This document shows positions 8,970 to 18,089 of a stretch of DNA of 64,000 nucleotides, one piece after another. Position 1 is the stretch's first letter; each line of letters opens with the position of its first letter. Both the position numbers and the translations under genes were made by a program. Under the pieces are notes generated by a model. That model was not told the origin of the DNA and did no database searches. It saw only the letters and a program-made list of their open reading frames with translations. Origin of the DNA: Demequina salsinemoris (GTDB lineage: Bacteria > Actinomycetota > Actinomycetes > Actinomycetales > Demequinaceae); the NCBI RefSeq assembly GCF_000974805.1, contig NZ_BBQZ01000001.1, forward strand, positions 675,929 through 739,928, in the 5' to 3' direction.

Positions 8970-9842
8970 ATGAACACCACGAAGAAGATCGCCGGCGCCG
9001 CCGCCGGCGCCGCGCTGTCCGTCGCGGCCCTCACGGGCTGCACCGCCGCCACGGCGAACGAGACACCCGAGATCCTGAGGCTCGGCGTCCCCCCGGGGGA
9101 GGCCGACGCCGAGTACCTCGAGATGCTCGAGCCGCTCGCGGGGATCCTCGAGGAGGCCACCGGCATCCCCGTCGAGCTCACCGAGACGGGCGACTACCTC
9201 GGCATCGTCGAGGCCATGCGCTCCGACCTGATCGACCTCGCGATCTTCAGTCCGTTCCCCGCGGTCCTCGCGGAGAAGGTCGCGGACGTCGAGATGGTCG
9301 CGGCCGCGACCGGCGCGCCGTACTCGTCGCTCATCATCTGCTCCACGGCCTCGGGCGTCACTGACCTCGCGGACATCGACGACGAGACCATCGCGTTCGT
9401 GGACCCGGGCTCCACCTCGGGAAACTTCATCCCCAAGCTCATGCTCAAGGACGCCGGCGTGGACGTCGACGCGCTCAACGAGACCTACGCGGGCGGCCAC
9501 GACACCGCCGCGATCGCCGTGATGCAGGGGTCCGCCGACTGCGCCGCAGTGGCATCCCAGCTGTGGGACTACATGGTCGAGGCGGGCGCGCTCGACGAGT
9601 CGCTCGTGCAGAAGGTCGCCGAGTCGGACCCCATCCCGATCTCGACCGTGATCGTCGGCCGCGAGGGCCTCTCGGACGAGATCCTCGAGCAGATCGGCGG
9701 CGTGTTCGTCGGCAGCACCGACGCTGACGTGCTCCAGGTCATGGGCGGCGCGACCGAGGTCATCGACCCGACCGAGGCCGACTGGACCATCTTCGAGGAC
9801 GCGGCTCGCGAGCTCGGCGTCAACCTCGAGGACGTCGAGTGA
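8970..9842 (+). CDS. phnD: Phosphonate-type ABC transporter substrate-binding lipoprotein
   Basis: A 290-residue PhnD-family binding protein, anchored outside the membrane. The lipobox ALTGC places the lipid-modified Cys at about residue 23. The mature part has the PhnD-like opening LRLGVPPGEADAEYLEMLEP and the VDPGSTSGNFIPKLML phosphate-binding helix region. It is the first gene of an operon with phnC, phnE and a phosphatase, each overlapping the next by 4 nt. Ligands of this family include phosphonates, phosphite, hypophosphite and phosphate esters. No C-P lyase, phosphonatase or phosphite dehydrogenase lies nearby, so the substrate stays open. Confidence 0.88.
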   Translation: MNTTKKIAGAAAGAALSVAALTGCTAATANETPEILRLGVPPGEADAEYLEMLEPLAGILEEATGIPVELTETGDYLGIVEAMRSDLIDLAIFSPFPAVLAEKVADVEMVAAATGAPYSSLIICSTASGVTDLADIDDETIAFVDPGSTSGNFIPKLMLKDAGVDVDALNETYAGGHDTAAIAVMQGSADCAAVASQLWDYMVEAGALDESLVQKVAESDPIPISTVIVGREGLSDEILEQIGGVFVGSTDADVLQVMGGATEVIDPTEADWTIFEDAARELGVNLEDVE

Positions 9843-10624
9843 GCGTCCTCGAGGCCAGGGCCGTCTCCTTCACCTACCCCGACGGCACCCGGGCGCTCGC
9901 CGAGGTGAGCGTCGCGGTCGAGCACGGCGAGATCGTCGCAGTGCTCGGCCCCTCGGGGGCGGGCAAGTCCACGCTCTTCAAGTGCTTCGCGGGCCTCGAG
10001 CGGCCCACCGCGGGTCAGGTCGTCGTCGAGGGGACCGACCTCGCCACGTTGCGAGGCAAGGCGCTCCGTCTCGCCCAGCACCGCATCGGGCTCGTGTTCC
10101 AGGAGTTCCACCTCGTGGGCCGTGCCTCGGTGCTGTCCAACGTGCTCGTGGGACGCCTCGCGACGGCGAACCCCGTGACGAGCCTCGTGCACTGGATGAG
10201 CCGCGCGGACCGCACGGTGGCCGTCGAGCTGCTCACCCGCGTGGGACTGTCCGAGCAGGTGCGCAAGCGCGCCGACTCGCTCTCGGGTGGCCAGCGTCAG
10301 CGCGTCGCCGTGGCTCGGGCCCTGTCTCAGCAGCCCGAGCTCCTGCTGGCCGACGAGCCCGTCGCCAACCTGGATCCCGTGCTCGCCGCGGGGGTCATCG
10401 ACGACATCGTGCGCATGGTGCGCGAGGAGGGTCTCACCGCCGTCCTCAACCTGCACGACGTGACGCTCGCCCGCCGCGTCGCCCAGCGCATCGTCGGCAT
10501 GCGCGAGGGGCGGGTCATGTTCGACCTTCCCGTCGCCGAGGTGACGGATGCGATCCTCGCCGACCTGTACGCCAACGAGGGCCTCGCGGCGGACGCCGCT
10601 GCCCGTGAGGAGGTGGCGGCATGA
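9839..10624 (+). CDS. phnC: Phosphonate-type ABC transporter ATP-binding protein
   Basis: A 261-residue ATPase subunit. Walker A GPSGAGKST at about residues 38-46, Q-loop, signature LSGGQRQRV and Walker B LLLADEPVANLDP are all intact. The GTG start overlaps the phnD stop (GTGA), and the gene's own stop overlaps the phnE start (ATGA), so the three are translationally coupled. It powers uptake of the ligand bound by PhnD. Confidence 0.92.
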   Translation: MSVLEARAVSFTYPDGTRALAEVSVAVEHGEIVAVLGPSGAGKSTLFKCFAGLERPTAGQVVVEGTDLATLRGKALRLAQHRIGLVFQEFHLVGRASVLSNVLVGRLATANPVTSLVHWMSRADRTVAVELLTRVGLSEQVRKRADSLSGGQRQRVAVARALSQQPELLLADEPVANLDPVLAAGVIDDIVRMVREEGLTAVLNLHDVTLARRVAQRIVGMREGRVMFDLPVAEVTDAILADLYANEGLAADAAAREEVAA

Positions 10625-11490
10625 CCGCGACCCAGGAGAAGACGCCCCGCGAGGCGCCCGCGCAGGCGTCAGGAGAGCACGCGGACCGCGCCGCGGTCCG
10701 CCGCGAGGAGATCGATCGGCTCGCGCGCCTGCGCCGGCCCAGCTGGGGAACCATCGCGGGCGCCGTCGGAATCGTCGCGCTGCTCGGCTGGTCCTCGTCG
10801 TCCACCGGCTTCAACGCGCCGGCGCTGATCGCGGGCGGGCCGCATATCGCGGACTTCGTGTCGCGCATGTTCCCGCCGAACCTCGAGGAGCTGCCCGTCG
10901 CGATCGAGCTCATGATCGAGACGCTCGGCATCGCGATCACGGGCACCGTGTTCGGCGTGCTGCTCGCCGTCCCGCTCGCGCTGCTCGCGTCGCGGAACAT
11001 CTTCCCGCAGCCATGGATCCGCGACACCGCGCGCGTCGTCATCAACGTGGTGCGAGCGATCCCCGAGCTCATGTGGGCGCTGCTGTTCGTCTCCGCGGTA
11101 GGCCTCGGAGCCTTCGCAGGAACGCTCGCGATCATGGTCGGCACCACGTTCGGCGTCGCCCGCCTGTTCGCGGACATCTTCGAGACCGCCGACATGCGTG
11201 CCTGGGACGCGGCCGCCGCCACCGGCGCCCGCAAGTCCCAGCGCGTCACGTGGGTGCTGCTCCCGCAGCAGCTCCCGACCATGGCGAGCTACACGCTGCT
11301 CGTGCTCGACGGCAACGTCCGCGCGGCGTCGCTCCTGGGACTCGTCGGCGCGGGCGGCATCGGCATGGAGCTCAACCAGCAGCTGCGCCTGTTCGAGTAC
11401 GGCTCCGTCATGACGATCGTGCTCGTCGTGCTCGTCGTCGTCATGTCGCTCGACTTCGTGTCCTCCTACGTCAGGAAGAGGTTCGTATGA
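10621..11490 (+). CDS. phnE: Phosphonate-type ABC transporter permease
   Basis: A 289-residue inner-membrane permease. A charged cytosolic N-terminus of about 45 residues is followed by five or six hydrophobic segments. The EAA-type loop (WDAAAATGARKSQRVTWVLL) that contacts PhnC is near residues 196-215. Its ATGA start overlaps phnC and its stop overlaps the start of the following phosphatase gene, making a four-gene unit. A single PhnE suggests a homodimeric pore. Confidence 0.9.
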   Translation: MTATQEKTPREAPAQASGEHADRAAVRREEIDRLARLRRPSWGTIAGAVGIVALLGWSSSSTGFNAPALIAGGPHIADFVSRMFPPNLEELPVAIELMIETLGIAITGTVFGVLLAVPLALLASRNIFPQPWIRDTARVVINVVRAIPELMWALLFVSAVGLGAFAGTLAIMVGTTFGVARLFADIFETADMRAWDAAAATGARKSQRVTWVLLPQQLPTMASYTLLVLDGNVRAASLLGLVGAGGIGMELNQQLRLFEYGSVMTIVLVVLVVVMSLDFVSSYVRKRFV

Positions 11491-12200
11491 CCGACCCCGT
11501 GCTGAACGCCCTGGCCAACGTCCGCGACGTCGCCACCGCATCGTCCCTGCTCGCTCCCGGGTTCCTGTGGCGCTCCGATGCGCCCTACCCGGGCGACGAG
11601 GCACCCGAGGGTCTCTCGCCGTGGCCCCCGGCCACGGTGCTCGACCTGCGTGACTCCCGAGAGTTCAGGGGCGATCACCCGTTCGCGGACGATGCGGCGA
11701 TCCACGCGGTCCCCGTGCTCGCCGACGCCGCCTTCGAGCCCGCGCAGATGATGCGATCGCTCGCGGACCTGTACCGCGGCATGATCACCGGAGCGTCCGC
11801 CGACGCGCTGGTCCGGGTCGTGAAGGCCGTGGCCGGTGAGCCTGGCCCGGTGCTCGTGCACTGCACCGCGGGCAAGGACCGCACCGGCGTCTCCGTGGCG
11901 CTCACCTTGGCGCTGGTCGGGGTCTCCCGCGAGGAGATCGTCGCCGACTATGTCGCCACCGCGGCGAATATGCGGGGCGTCATGGCCCGCTCGCGGCACG
12001 ACTGGTCAGGCGAGATGCCCGAGCTCCCCGACGGGCTCGACCTCGAGGCGCTCATGAAGGAGATGCTCGATGCTCCGGCGGCCGCCATCGAGGCGGTCCT
12101 CGACGCGTGGGATCAGGCGGGGGGTGCCGAGCCGTGGTTCCTCGCCCACGGCGGGAACGCGACGGACGTCGCCGCGCTCAAGGGGCGTCTGCTCGGCTGA
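11487..12200 (+). CDS. Tyrosine-phosphatase-like protein (IphP/DSP family) coupled to the phn transporter, paralogue 2
   Basis: A 237-residue cysteine phosphatase with P-loop HCTAGKDRTG (C126, R132), co-linear with the protein at 6142 (shared ANLRDVA, LWRSDAP, PWPP and DLRD motifs). The ATG overlaps the phnE stop, so production is tied to the importer. The arrangement suggests that an imported phosphate ester is dephosphorylated in the cytoplasm by this enzyme, giving a phosphorus source without C-P bond cleavage. A role on phosphoproteins cannot be excluded. There is no signal peptide. Confidence 0.85.
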   Translation: MTDPVLNALANVRDVATASSLLAPGFLWRSDAPYPGDEAPEGLSPWPPATVLDLRDSREFRGDHPFADDAAIHAVPVLADAAFEPAQMMRSLADLYRGMITGASADALVRVVKAVAGEPGPVLVHCTAGKDRTGVSVALTLALVGVSREEIVADYVATAANMRGVMARSRHDWSGEMPELPDGLDLEALMKEMLDAPAAAIEAVLDAWDQAGGAEPWFLAHGGNATDVAALKGRLLG

Positions 12201-12216
12201 CGCCGACGGACGCGCG

Positions 12217-12250
12217 CGGGCCGGTCGCACCTTCGAGGGCGGCCGGCCCG
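12217..12250 (+). terminator. Candidate terminator of the phn operon
   Basis: CGGGCCGG (12217-12224) and CCGGCCCG (12243-12250) can form an 8-bp GC stem with an 18-nt loop, 17 bp after the phosphatase stop. A TAGGGT -10 for the next gene follows at 12290-12295. Confidence 0.4.
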
Positions 12251-12333
12251 TCGTCGTGTTCGGGGGATCGGCGCGCGCCTCGCGGTCGATAGGGTGAACG
12301 AGGTCCCTCACCGACGCAGCAGAGGAAGGCACC

Positions 12334-14385
12334 GTGGCCAGCTTCGAGATCCGACCCGACGGCGTCGTCTGGCGCGGTGACGGGGAGACCGTCTCCGTCC
12401 AGGCGTGGGGAGCCGACAGCCTCCGCACGCGCAGCACTCGCGCGGGGGAGCTCGTCGACACCGACTACGCGCTGCTCGCGCCCGAGCCGACCGAGGCCAC
12501 CATCGTCGTCGACGGTGACATTGCCTGCGTGACGAACGGACGCATCGTCGCGACCCTCACCGCGAGCGAGTCCTTCGACTTCCAGGCCGGATACAGCGTT
12601 CGACAGTGCCGCATCGACTACTCGGACACGGACGGCAGGACCCTGCTGCGCGAGCTCGAGCCGGGCGGCTCGCTCAAGCAGGAGGCGCGCCGTCTGAAGG
12701 GGATCCCGGGCGGCGCGCACAGCATCACCGCCTCATTCGAGGCGAACGCGGGGGAGCGGCTGTATGGCATGGGCCAGTACCAGCAGCAGTTGATGGACCT
12801 CAAGGGCACCACTCTCGAGCTCGCTCACCGCAACTCGCAGGCGAGCGTCCCGTTCGTGCTGTCCAGTCGCGGCTACGGCCTGCTGTGGCACAACCCCGCG
12901 ATCGGGAGGGTGACGTTCGCGACGAACCGCACCGAGTGGACCGCCGAGTCGGCGCTCCAGCTCGACTACTGGATCACCGCCGGCGCGACGCCCGCCGCGA
13001 TCACGGCCGCGTACGCGGACGCGACCGGCCACGTGCCGATGATGCCCGAGTACGGGCTCGGGTTCTGGCAGTGCAAGCTGCGGTACTGGAACCAGGAGCA
13101 GCTGCTCGAGGTCGCGCGCGAGCACAAGCGGCGCGGCCTGCCGATGGACGTGATCGTCGCCGACTTCTTCCACTGGCCGAGGATGGGCGACTTCCGCTTC
13201 GAGGAGGAGTTCTGGCCCGACCCCAAGGCCATGGTCGACGAGCTGCGCTCGCTCGGGATCGAGCTCATGGTCTCCGTGTGGCCTCAGATCTCCACCGAGT
13301 CCGAGAACTTCGACGAGCTCGCGCGCGCGAACTCGCTGGTGCGGGTCGAGCGAGGGATGAACGTCCACATGTCCTTCGAGGGGCCCAGCGCGTTCCTCGA
13401 CGCCACCAGCCCGGCGGCCCGCGCGAAGGTGTGGGAGCTCTGCAAGCGCAACTACGCCGACCACGGCATCAGGCTCTTCTGGCTCGACGAGGCCGAGCCC
13501 GAGTACGCGGTCTACGACTTCGACCACCAGCGCTACCACCTGGGTCCGGCGGTCCAGGTGGCCAACATCTACCCGCAGCTCTTCTCGCGAGCGTTCTACG
13601 ACGGGCAGATCGCGGACGGCCTGGCCGCTCCCATCAACCTGGTGCGCTGCGCCTGGGCGGGCAGCCAGCGGTACGGCGCGCTCGTGTGGTCGGGCGACAT
13701 CCATTCGTCCTGGACCGACTTCCGCCGCCAGATCACCGCGGCGATCCACATGGGCATCGCGGGCATCCCGTGGTTCACCACGGACATCGGAGGCTTCCAC
13801 GGCGGCAACATCGAGGACCCCGAGTTCCGCGAGCTGCTCATCCGGTGGTTCCAGTTCGGCGCCTTCTGCCCGGTCATGCGACTGCACGGCGACCGGCAGC
13901 CCGGCGAGCAGGTGAGCGCCGCCGACGGCGGGCATCGGATGGGAAGCGGCGCCCCGAACGAGCTCTGGAGCTACGGCGAGGAGGTCTACGAGATCCTTGC
14001 GGCGTACGTGCACCTGCGCGAGGACCTGCGCCCGTACGTGCGCGAGACGATGCGGCAGGCGCACGAGCACGGCCAGCCCGTGCTGCGGGCGATGTTCCAC
14101 GACTTCCCGGACGATGCGGTGTGCTGGGACCTCGCGGACCAGTTCATGCTCGGCGACGACGTCCTGGTGGCCCCGGTCACCGAGCCGGGCGCGCGAGCCC
14201 GCAAGGTGTACCTGCCCGAGGGCGTGCAGTGGCGCGGTCTTCACGACGGGTCCGTGCATGAGGGCGGAGCGTGGGTCGAGACAGACGCTCCGCTCGAGGC
14301 GATCCCGGTCTACGCGCGCGGCTCGGGCTCGGGCGCCGGCCTGCTCGGCGAGATCAGCCTGCCCGGTGGGTTGATGGCCGGTTGA
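12334..14385 (+). CDS. Glycoside hydrolase family 31 (alpha-glucosidase/alpha-xylosidase-like)
   Basis: A 683-residue retaining alpha-glycosidase without a signal peptide, so it probably acts on imported oligosaccharides. An N-terminal beta-sandwich (about 1-215) precedes the catalytic barrel. The nucleophile is Asp385 in FWLDEAEPE and the likely acid/base is Asp455 in WSGDIHSSW; GIPWFTTDIGGF follows. The WLDEAEPE version differs from the classical WxDMNE signature and is closer to bacterial GH31 xylosidase/glucosyltransferase-like members, so the sugar specificity is open. The GTG start has an AGAGGAAGG site. The promoter candidate is TAGGGT at 12290. No transporter adjoins. Confidence 0.88.
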   Translation: MASFEIRPDGVVWRGDGETVSVQAWGADSLRTRSTRAGELVDTDYALLAPEPTEATIVVDGDIACVTNGRIVATLTASESFDFQAGYSVRQCRIDYSDTDGRTLLRELEPGGSLKQEARRLKGIPGGAHSITASFEANAGERLYGMGQYQQQLMDLKGTTLELAHRNSQASVPFVLSSRGYGLLWHNPAIGRVTFATNRTEWTAESALQLDYWITAGATPAAITAAYADATGHVPMMPEYGLGFWQCKLRYWNQEQLLEVAREHKRRGLPMDVIVADFFHWPRMGDFRFEEEFWPDPKAMVDELRSLGIELMVSVWPQISTESENFDELARANSLVRVERGMNVHMSFEGPSAFLDATSPAARAKVWELCKRNYADHGIRLFWLDEAEPEYAVYDFDHQRYHLGPAVQVANIYPQLFSRAFYDGQIADGLAAPINLVRCAWAGSQRYGALVWSGDIHSSWTDFRRQITAAIHMGIAGIPWFTTDIGGFHGGNIEDPEFRELLIRWFQFGAFCPVMRLHGDRQPGEQVSAADGGHRMGSGAPNELWSYGEEVYEILAAYVHLREDLRPYVRETMRQAHEHGQPVLRAMFHDFPDDAVCWDLADQFMLGDDVLVAPVTEPGARARKVYLPEGVQWRGLHDGSVHEGGAWVETDAPLEAIPVYARGSGSGAGLLGEISLPGGLMAG

Positions 14386-14473
14386 GCGCCGGAGTCGGTG
14401 GCAAGCGGCGAGCGTTCTCCCCAGAGGCTCGGCGCAACCGGCACCCGGTGCCTGCCGTCGCTACGATGCGAGC

Positions 14474-14956
14474 ATGCCCACGCTCGTGCATTCCAGGAAG
14501 GCGGCGCTCGCCGCAGGCATCACGGTCGTCGCGGGGGTGATCACGGTCGCGGCCGCGGCTCTCCTCGAGGTGCCGACGCAGTCTGTCGCGATGCCTGCGG
14601 ACGACGCGTCCGCGGAAGCGGTCGTGCAGGCCTACCTGGAGGCGCTGAACGGCCACGACTGCGACACCGCGGCGGCGCTCGCTGATGCAGACTTCGCCTC
14701 GACCGCGCTCCAGTGGTGCGATGCCGTCGCCGGCCTCGACGACATCGACGTGTCGCAGGCGACCGAGGAGGACCCCTTCTGGAGCGGCCTGCCCTCAGAC
14801 GTCGAGACCGTCTCCGTCGCCGTCGAGTTCGACCTCGACTGGCGGCTCTTCCACGACGACGGCTCGATGCCTGAGGGGCACACCGTGTGGGGTTACCTCC
14901 TGAGCCGCGACTCCGCTGATGCGCCCTGGCGCATCTACGACAACGGCCTGGGCTGA
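14474..14956 (+). CDS. Membrane-anchored or secreted NTF2-like protein of unknown function
   Basis: A 160-residue protein with one N-terminal hydrophobic segment (about residues 9-32) that may be a signal anchor. The following domain (AVVQAYLEALNGHDCDTAAA... to WRIYDNGLG) has the cone-shaped NTF2/SnoaL fold pattern; no catalytic residues are evident. TACGAT at 14462-14467 ends 6 nt before the ATG, indicating a leaderless transcript. I do not recognise a specific function. Confidence 0.65.
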   Translation: MPTLVHSRKAALAAGITVVAGVITVAAAALLEVPTQSVAMPADDASAEAVVQAYLEALNGHDCDTAAALADADFASTALQWCDAVAGLDDIDVSQATEEDPFWSGLPSDVETVSVAVEFDLDWRLFHDDGSMPEGHTVWGYLLSRDSADAPWRIYDNGLG

Positions 14957-15081
14957 CTGGGGCATTCCGTTCGGTCCGTTCCGGGCTCGATCCCTGACGC
15001 TGCTCTCCGCGGGCTGGAAAAGGTGGCGTAGCGTGCTCGTGAGAGGTAGCGTCTCGCTGCTGCGATGGCTGCCCTGGCTGC

Positions 15082-15300
15082 ATGAAGTCCCTGATCAGAG
15101 CCGTCGAGCGTGAGCTTGACGAGCTCCTGAGCATGGCTCCCGCCGTCGCGCTGCATGGACCCCAGGGAGTGGGGCAGGCGGACGCCGTACCTCGTCGCGC
15201 AGATTCCGTTCGGCTGCTGGACGGCGCGGTGCTGCGACGCGTATCGCAGGCCGGACGGTGTCGCCGTGGTGCCGCTTGCGCTCCTCGGGCTCCGACGCGG
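15082..15300 (+). pseudogene. Remnant of an ATP-binding protein (DUF4143/AAA type), internally deleted
   Basis: The frame from 15082 reads LDELLSMAPAVALHGPQGVG then RRADSVRLLD, matching the N-terminal Walker-A region of the actinobacterial ATPases that carry a DUF4143 C-terminus. The P-loop Lys-Thr is lost (GVGQADA in place of GVGKT). From about 15233, in another frame, AYRRPDGVAVVPLALLGL matches the extreme C-terminus of the same family. An intact gene is about 1.2 kb, so roughly 1 kb of the middle is missing and the ends are fused out of frame. This is a dead gene. Confidence 0.65.
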
Positions 15301-15373
15301 TGGCGTTAGGGCGCCGGCTCCGGTGTGTGCGGGGCCGCTCATGCCGGCTCGCTGGGCTTCTCCGCGCTTGCGC

Positions 15374-15463
15374 GGACACTTTCTGACACATCGCGTGGTG
15401 GCTCCGCGGCGTGTTGCGAGAGACACGCCGCCCGGCGCGGCCCCCTTGTGTCAGAAAACGTCC
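15374..15463. repeat. Long-hairpin intergenic element 1
   Basis: Arms at 15374-15390 and 15447-15463 pair over 15 of 17 nt (a 4-bp outer stem, a 2-nt mismatch, then 11 bp with TTTCTGACACA). They enclose a 56-nt GC-rich core that itself contains GGCGTGT/ACACGCC pairs. The rest of the 14957-15598 spacer holds the ATPase remnant and no gene I can support. Related structures lie at 40770 and 55637. Confidence 0.6.
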
Positions 15464-15598
15464 CGACGAGGTGCACAGCGACCCCGCTGGGTGGATTGAG
15501 AGCTAGCGGGCTTGCTGATTGATGTCTCGCTTGGCGGACGCTCCGACACCACCCGGTGTACCCACACAACCCGGCTTGTTCGCGCGAACTCCTCCTGG

Positions 15599-16780
15599 TC
15601 AGCCCGCCCGGTGCTCCCAGCGGTCGGTGACGACGCCGTCGCGCCACACGCGCGACACGAGCGGCACGCCCGGGCGGTAGGCCAGGTGAACTGGGTCGGG
15701 GGCGTCCAGCAGGACCAGATCGGCTCGCGCACCAGGGACGATGCGGCCCACGTCGATCCGGCGCAGCGCCTGGGCGCCGCCCAGGGTCGCGGCCCTGATC
15801 GCCTCGGACGGGGTCATGTGCATGTCCCGCACCGCGAGCGCGATGCAGAACGGCATCGACGTCGTGAACGACGAGCCGGGATTGCAGTCCGACGCGATCG
15901 CCCAGGTCGCGCCGGCGTCGCGCAGGCGGTCGATGCGCGGGTAGGGCTGGCGGGTCGAGAACTCGGCGCCCGGCACGAACGTCGCGACGGTGTCCGAGGC
16001 GGCGAGCGCGTCGACGTCCTCGTCCGACAGGAACGTGCAGTGGTCGATGCTCGCCGCGCCCAGCTCGACGCCGAGCGCCGCGGCGCCCGACTGCGTGAGC
16101 TGGTTGGCGTGCAGACGCAGCCCGAGCCCGGCACCGCGCCCGGCCTCCAGGATCCGGCGCGTCTCCGCGACGTCGAAAGCGCCCTCCTCGCAGAACACGT
16201 CGATCCAGCGAGCCAGGGGAGTGGCCGTGTCCAGCATCGTCCCTGCTACCAGGTCGACATACTCCGCGCGACGCTCCGCCATCTCGGGCGCGACCACGTG
16301 CGCCCCGAGGAAGGTGACCTCGTCGGTGAAGCGGCCCGCGACCTCGAGCAGCCTGCGCTCGGTCTCGACGTCAAGGCCGTAGCCGGACTTGATCTCGGCG
16401 GTGGTGGTGCCCTGGCGCAGCGCCTCGTCGAGCAGGCGCTGCGTGCGGGCGGCGAGCTCCTCGGAGGAGGCCGCACGGGTGGCGGCGACCGTCGAGCGGA
16501 TGCCGCCCGCGGTGTACGGGGCGCCGGACATGCGCGCGTCGAACTCCGCGGAGCGGTCGCCCCCGAAGACCGCATGGGTGTGCGAGTCGACGAAGCCGGG
16601 GATCACCGCGGCGCCCTCGGCGTCGAAGGCCGTGTCCGACGCGGGAGCCTCGGAAGACGGACCGACCCACGCGATCCGTCCGTCCTCGATCACCACGGCG
16701 GCGTCGCGGATCAGCCCCATGAGCCCCTCGCCGTCGTCCATGGTGGCGAGCAGGCCGATGTTGACGATCGCCTCAGACAT
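15599..16780 (-). CDS. hutI: Imidazolonepropionase
   Basis: A 393-residue amidohydrolase that opens 4-imidazolone-5-propionate to N-formimidoyl-glutamate, the third step of histidine degradation. The metal motif is in [17 protein letters not shown] (about residues 63-79), with further ligands in the HANQ and IDHCTFLSD regions. It is the last gene of the hut operon and its start overlaps the end of hutF by 8 nt, so translation is coupled. It is cytoplasmic, of normal family length, and has no missing motif. Confidence 0.95.
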   Translation of the reverse strand: MSEAIVNIGLLATMDDGEGLMGLIRDAAVVIEDGRIAWVGPSSEAPASDTAFDAEGAAVIPGFVDSHTHAVFGGDRSAEFDARMSGAPYTAGGIRSTVAATRAASSEELAARTQRLLDEALRQGTTTAEIKSGYGLDVETERRLLEVAGRFTDEVTFLGAHVVAPEMAERRAEYVDLVAGTMLDTATPLARWIDVFCEEGAFDVAETRRILEAGRGAGLGLRLHANQLTQSGAAALGVELGAASIDHCTFLSDEDVDALAASDTVATFVPGAEFSTRQPYPRIDRLRDAGATWAIASDCNPGSSFTTSMPFCIALAVRDMHMTPSEAIRAATLGGAQALRRIDVGRIVPGARADLVLLDAPDPVHLAYRPGVPLVSRVWRDGVVTDRWEHRAG

Positions 16781-18089
16781 GCGTGGCCTCCGTCACCAGG
16801 TAGGCGGCGACCGCGCGGGCGCGCAGGTTCGCCGATTCGCGATACGTGCCCCTCACGACGGTGCCGATCACGTCGTCAGCCGCGGCGGACAGCACGAGCT
16901 CGTGAGGCTCCGACCCGACCGTGCGGGCCGACTGCGCGTTGAGGATCACGAGGTCGAGCGGATGGCCCACCCGCAGTGCCTGCGCGCGCGACGACAGCGA
17001 GGACACCGAGGCGTGGCCGTCGATGCCGCCCGCGCGCCACAGCGCGGCGGGGGAGAAGACCCCGCGACGATGCGACGCGAGCCGCGCGCCGCCCTCGAGG
17101 CCTCGCAGCTCGGCGAATGGGTCGACCACCACGTTCTGGTCCGAGCCGATCGTGACCCTCGCACCGGCATGGCGCAGGTCCGCGGCACGCCCGAGCCCGT
17201 CGCCGAGGTCCGCCTCGGTCGTGGGGCACATGGACACGGATACCCGAGCGGCTCCGAGCAGCGCGACGTCCTCGTCGGTCAGGTGGGTGGCGTGGACGAC
17301 GGTCGTGCGCTCGGTCAGTGCCCCTGCCTGCGCGAGCAGCGCGGTCGGGGGCATCCCGGTGGCGGCGAGGCAGTCGTCGTTCTCCGCGGTCTGCTCGGAC
17401 AGGTGCACATGAAGCGGCGCCTCGGGGGGCAGGCCCGCCACGGCGTCGCCGAGGTCCTGCTCGGACACCGCGCGCACCGAGTGGATCGCCGCGCCGAGCG
17501 TGACGCCCGGATGTGCGGCGGCGAGCGCCTCGCGAAGAGAGTGCCACCGCCTGAGCCACCCGAAGACGGAACCGTCCGTGAAGCGCTGCTGGGCGCCCTC
17601 GAGAGGTCGCCCGAAACCACCCTGGAGGTAGAGCGTGTCGAGCAGCGTGAGCCTGATCCCCGCGGCCTCGGCCGCCTCCGCGAGGGCGATCTCCATCGCG
17701 TGATCCTCGTAGGGAAGGCCGTCCGGCCGGTGGTGCAGGTAGTGGAACTCGCCGACGGCCGAGTAGCCGGCCGCGACCATCTCCGCGTAGACCGCCGCGG
17801 CGACCGCGCGCAGGCGGTCGGGGTCCATCGCCGCAGCCTCCGCGTACATGACCTCGCGCCAGCGCCAGAAGTCGCCGCCTCCGGAGTTGGTGCGGCCTCG
17901 AAGCCGACGGTGGAAGGCGTGGCTGTGGGTGTTCGCGAACGCGGGCGCCGCCAGTGCGACCGTGAGGTCGGCGGGCGTGCCGGGGGTGTCCTGCTTCCAG
18001 GTCGTCACGACGCCCGCATCGTCCAGGTCGATCACGACGTCGCTGAGCACCTGCTCCGGCAGGACCAGGCGGCGGCAGGCGATCCTCAT
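16773..18089 (-). CDS. hutF: Formimidoylglutamate deiminase
   Basis: A 438-residue amidohydrolase converting N-formimidoyl-L-glutamate to N-formyl-L-glutamate and ammonia. Family motifs include [15 protein letters not shown] with the HxH metal pair, [12 protein letters not shown], and [15 protein letters not shown] near the C-terminus. It overlaps the upstream M20 gene (ATGA) and the downstream hutI. HutF marks the two-step route that needs a formylglutamate deformylase afterwards; no hutG is in the window, so the coupled M20 gene is the candidate. Confidence 0.93.
   Translation of the reverse strand: MRIACRRLVLPEQVLSDVVIDLDDAGVVTTWKQDTPGTPADLTVALAAPAFANTHSHAFHRRLRGRTNSGGGDFWRWREVMYAEAAAMDPDRLRAVAAAVYAEMVAAGYSAVGEFHYLHHRPDGLPYEDHAMEIALAEAAEAAGIRLTLLDTLYLQGGFGRPLEGAQQRFTDGSVFGWLRRWHSLREALAAAHPGVTLGAAIHSVRAVSEQDLGDAVAGLPPEAPLHVHLSEQTAENDDCLAATGMPPTALLAQAGALTERTTVVHATHLTDEDVALLGAARVSVSMCPTTEADLGDGLGRAADLRHAGARVTIGSDQNVVVDPFAELRGLEGGARLASHRRGVFSPAALWRAGGIDGHASVSSLSSRAQALRVGHPLDLVILNAQSARTVGSEPHELVLSAAADDVIGTVVRGTYRESANLRARAVAAYLVTEATHV

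Noticed and set aside
15374-15463. The long-hairpin elements as integron attC sites
   Set aside because: The folded layout is similar, but the conserved attC end boxes and any integrase gene are missing, and the flanking genes are not cassette-like.
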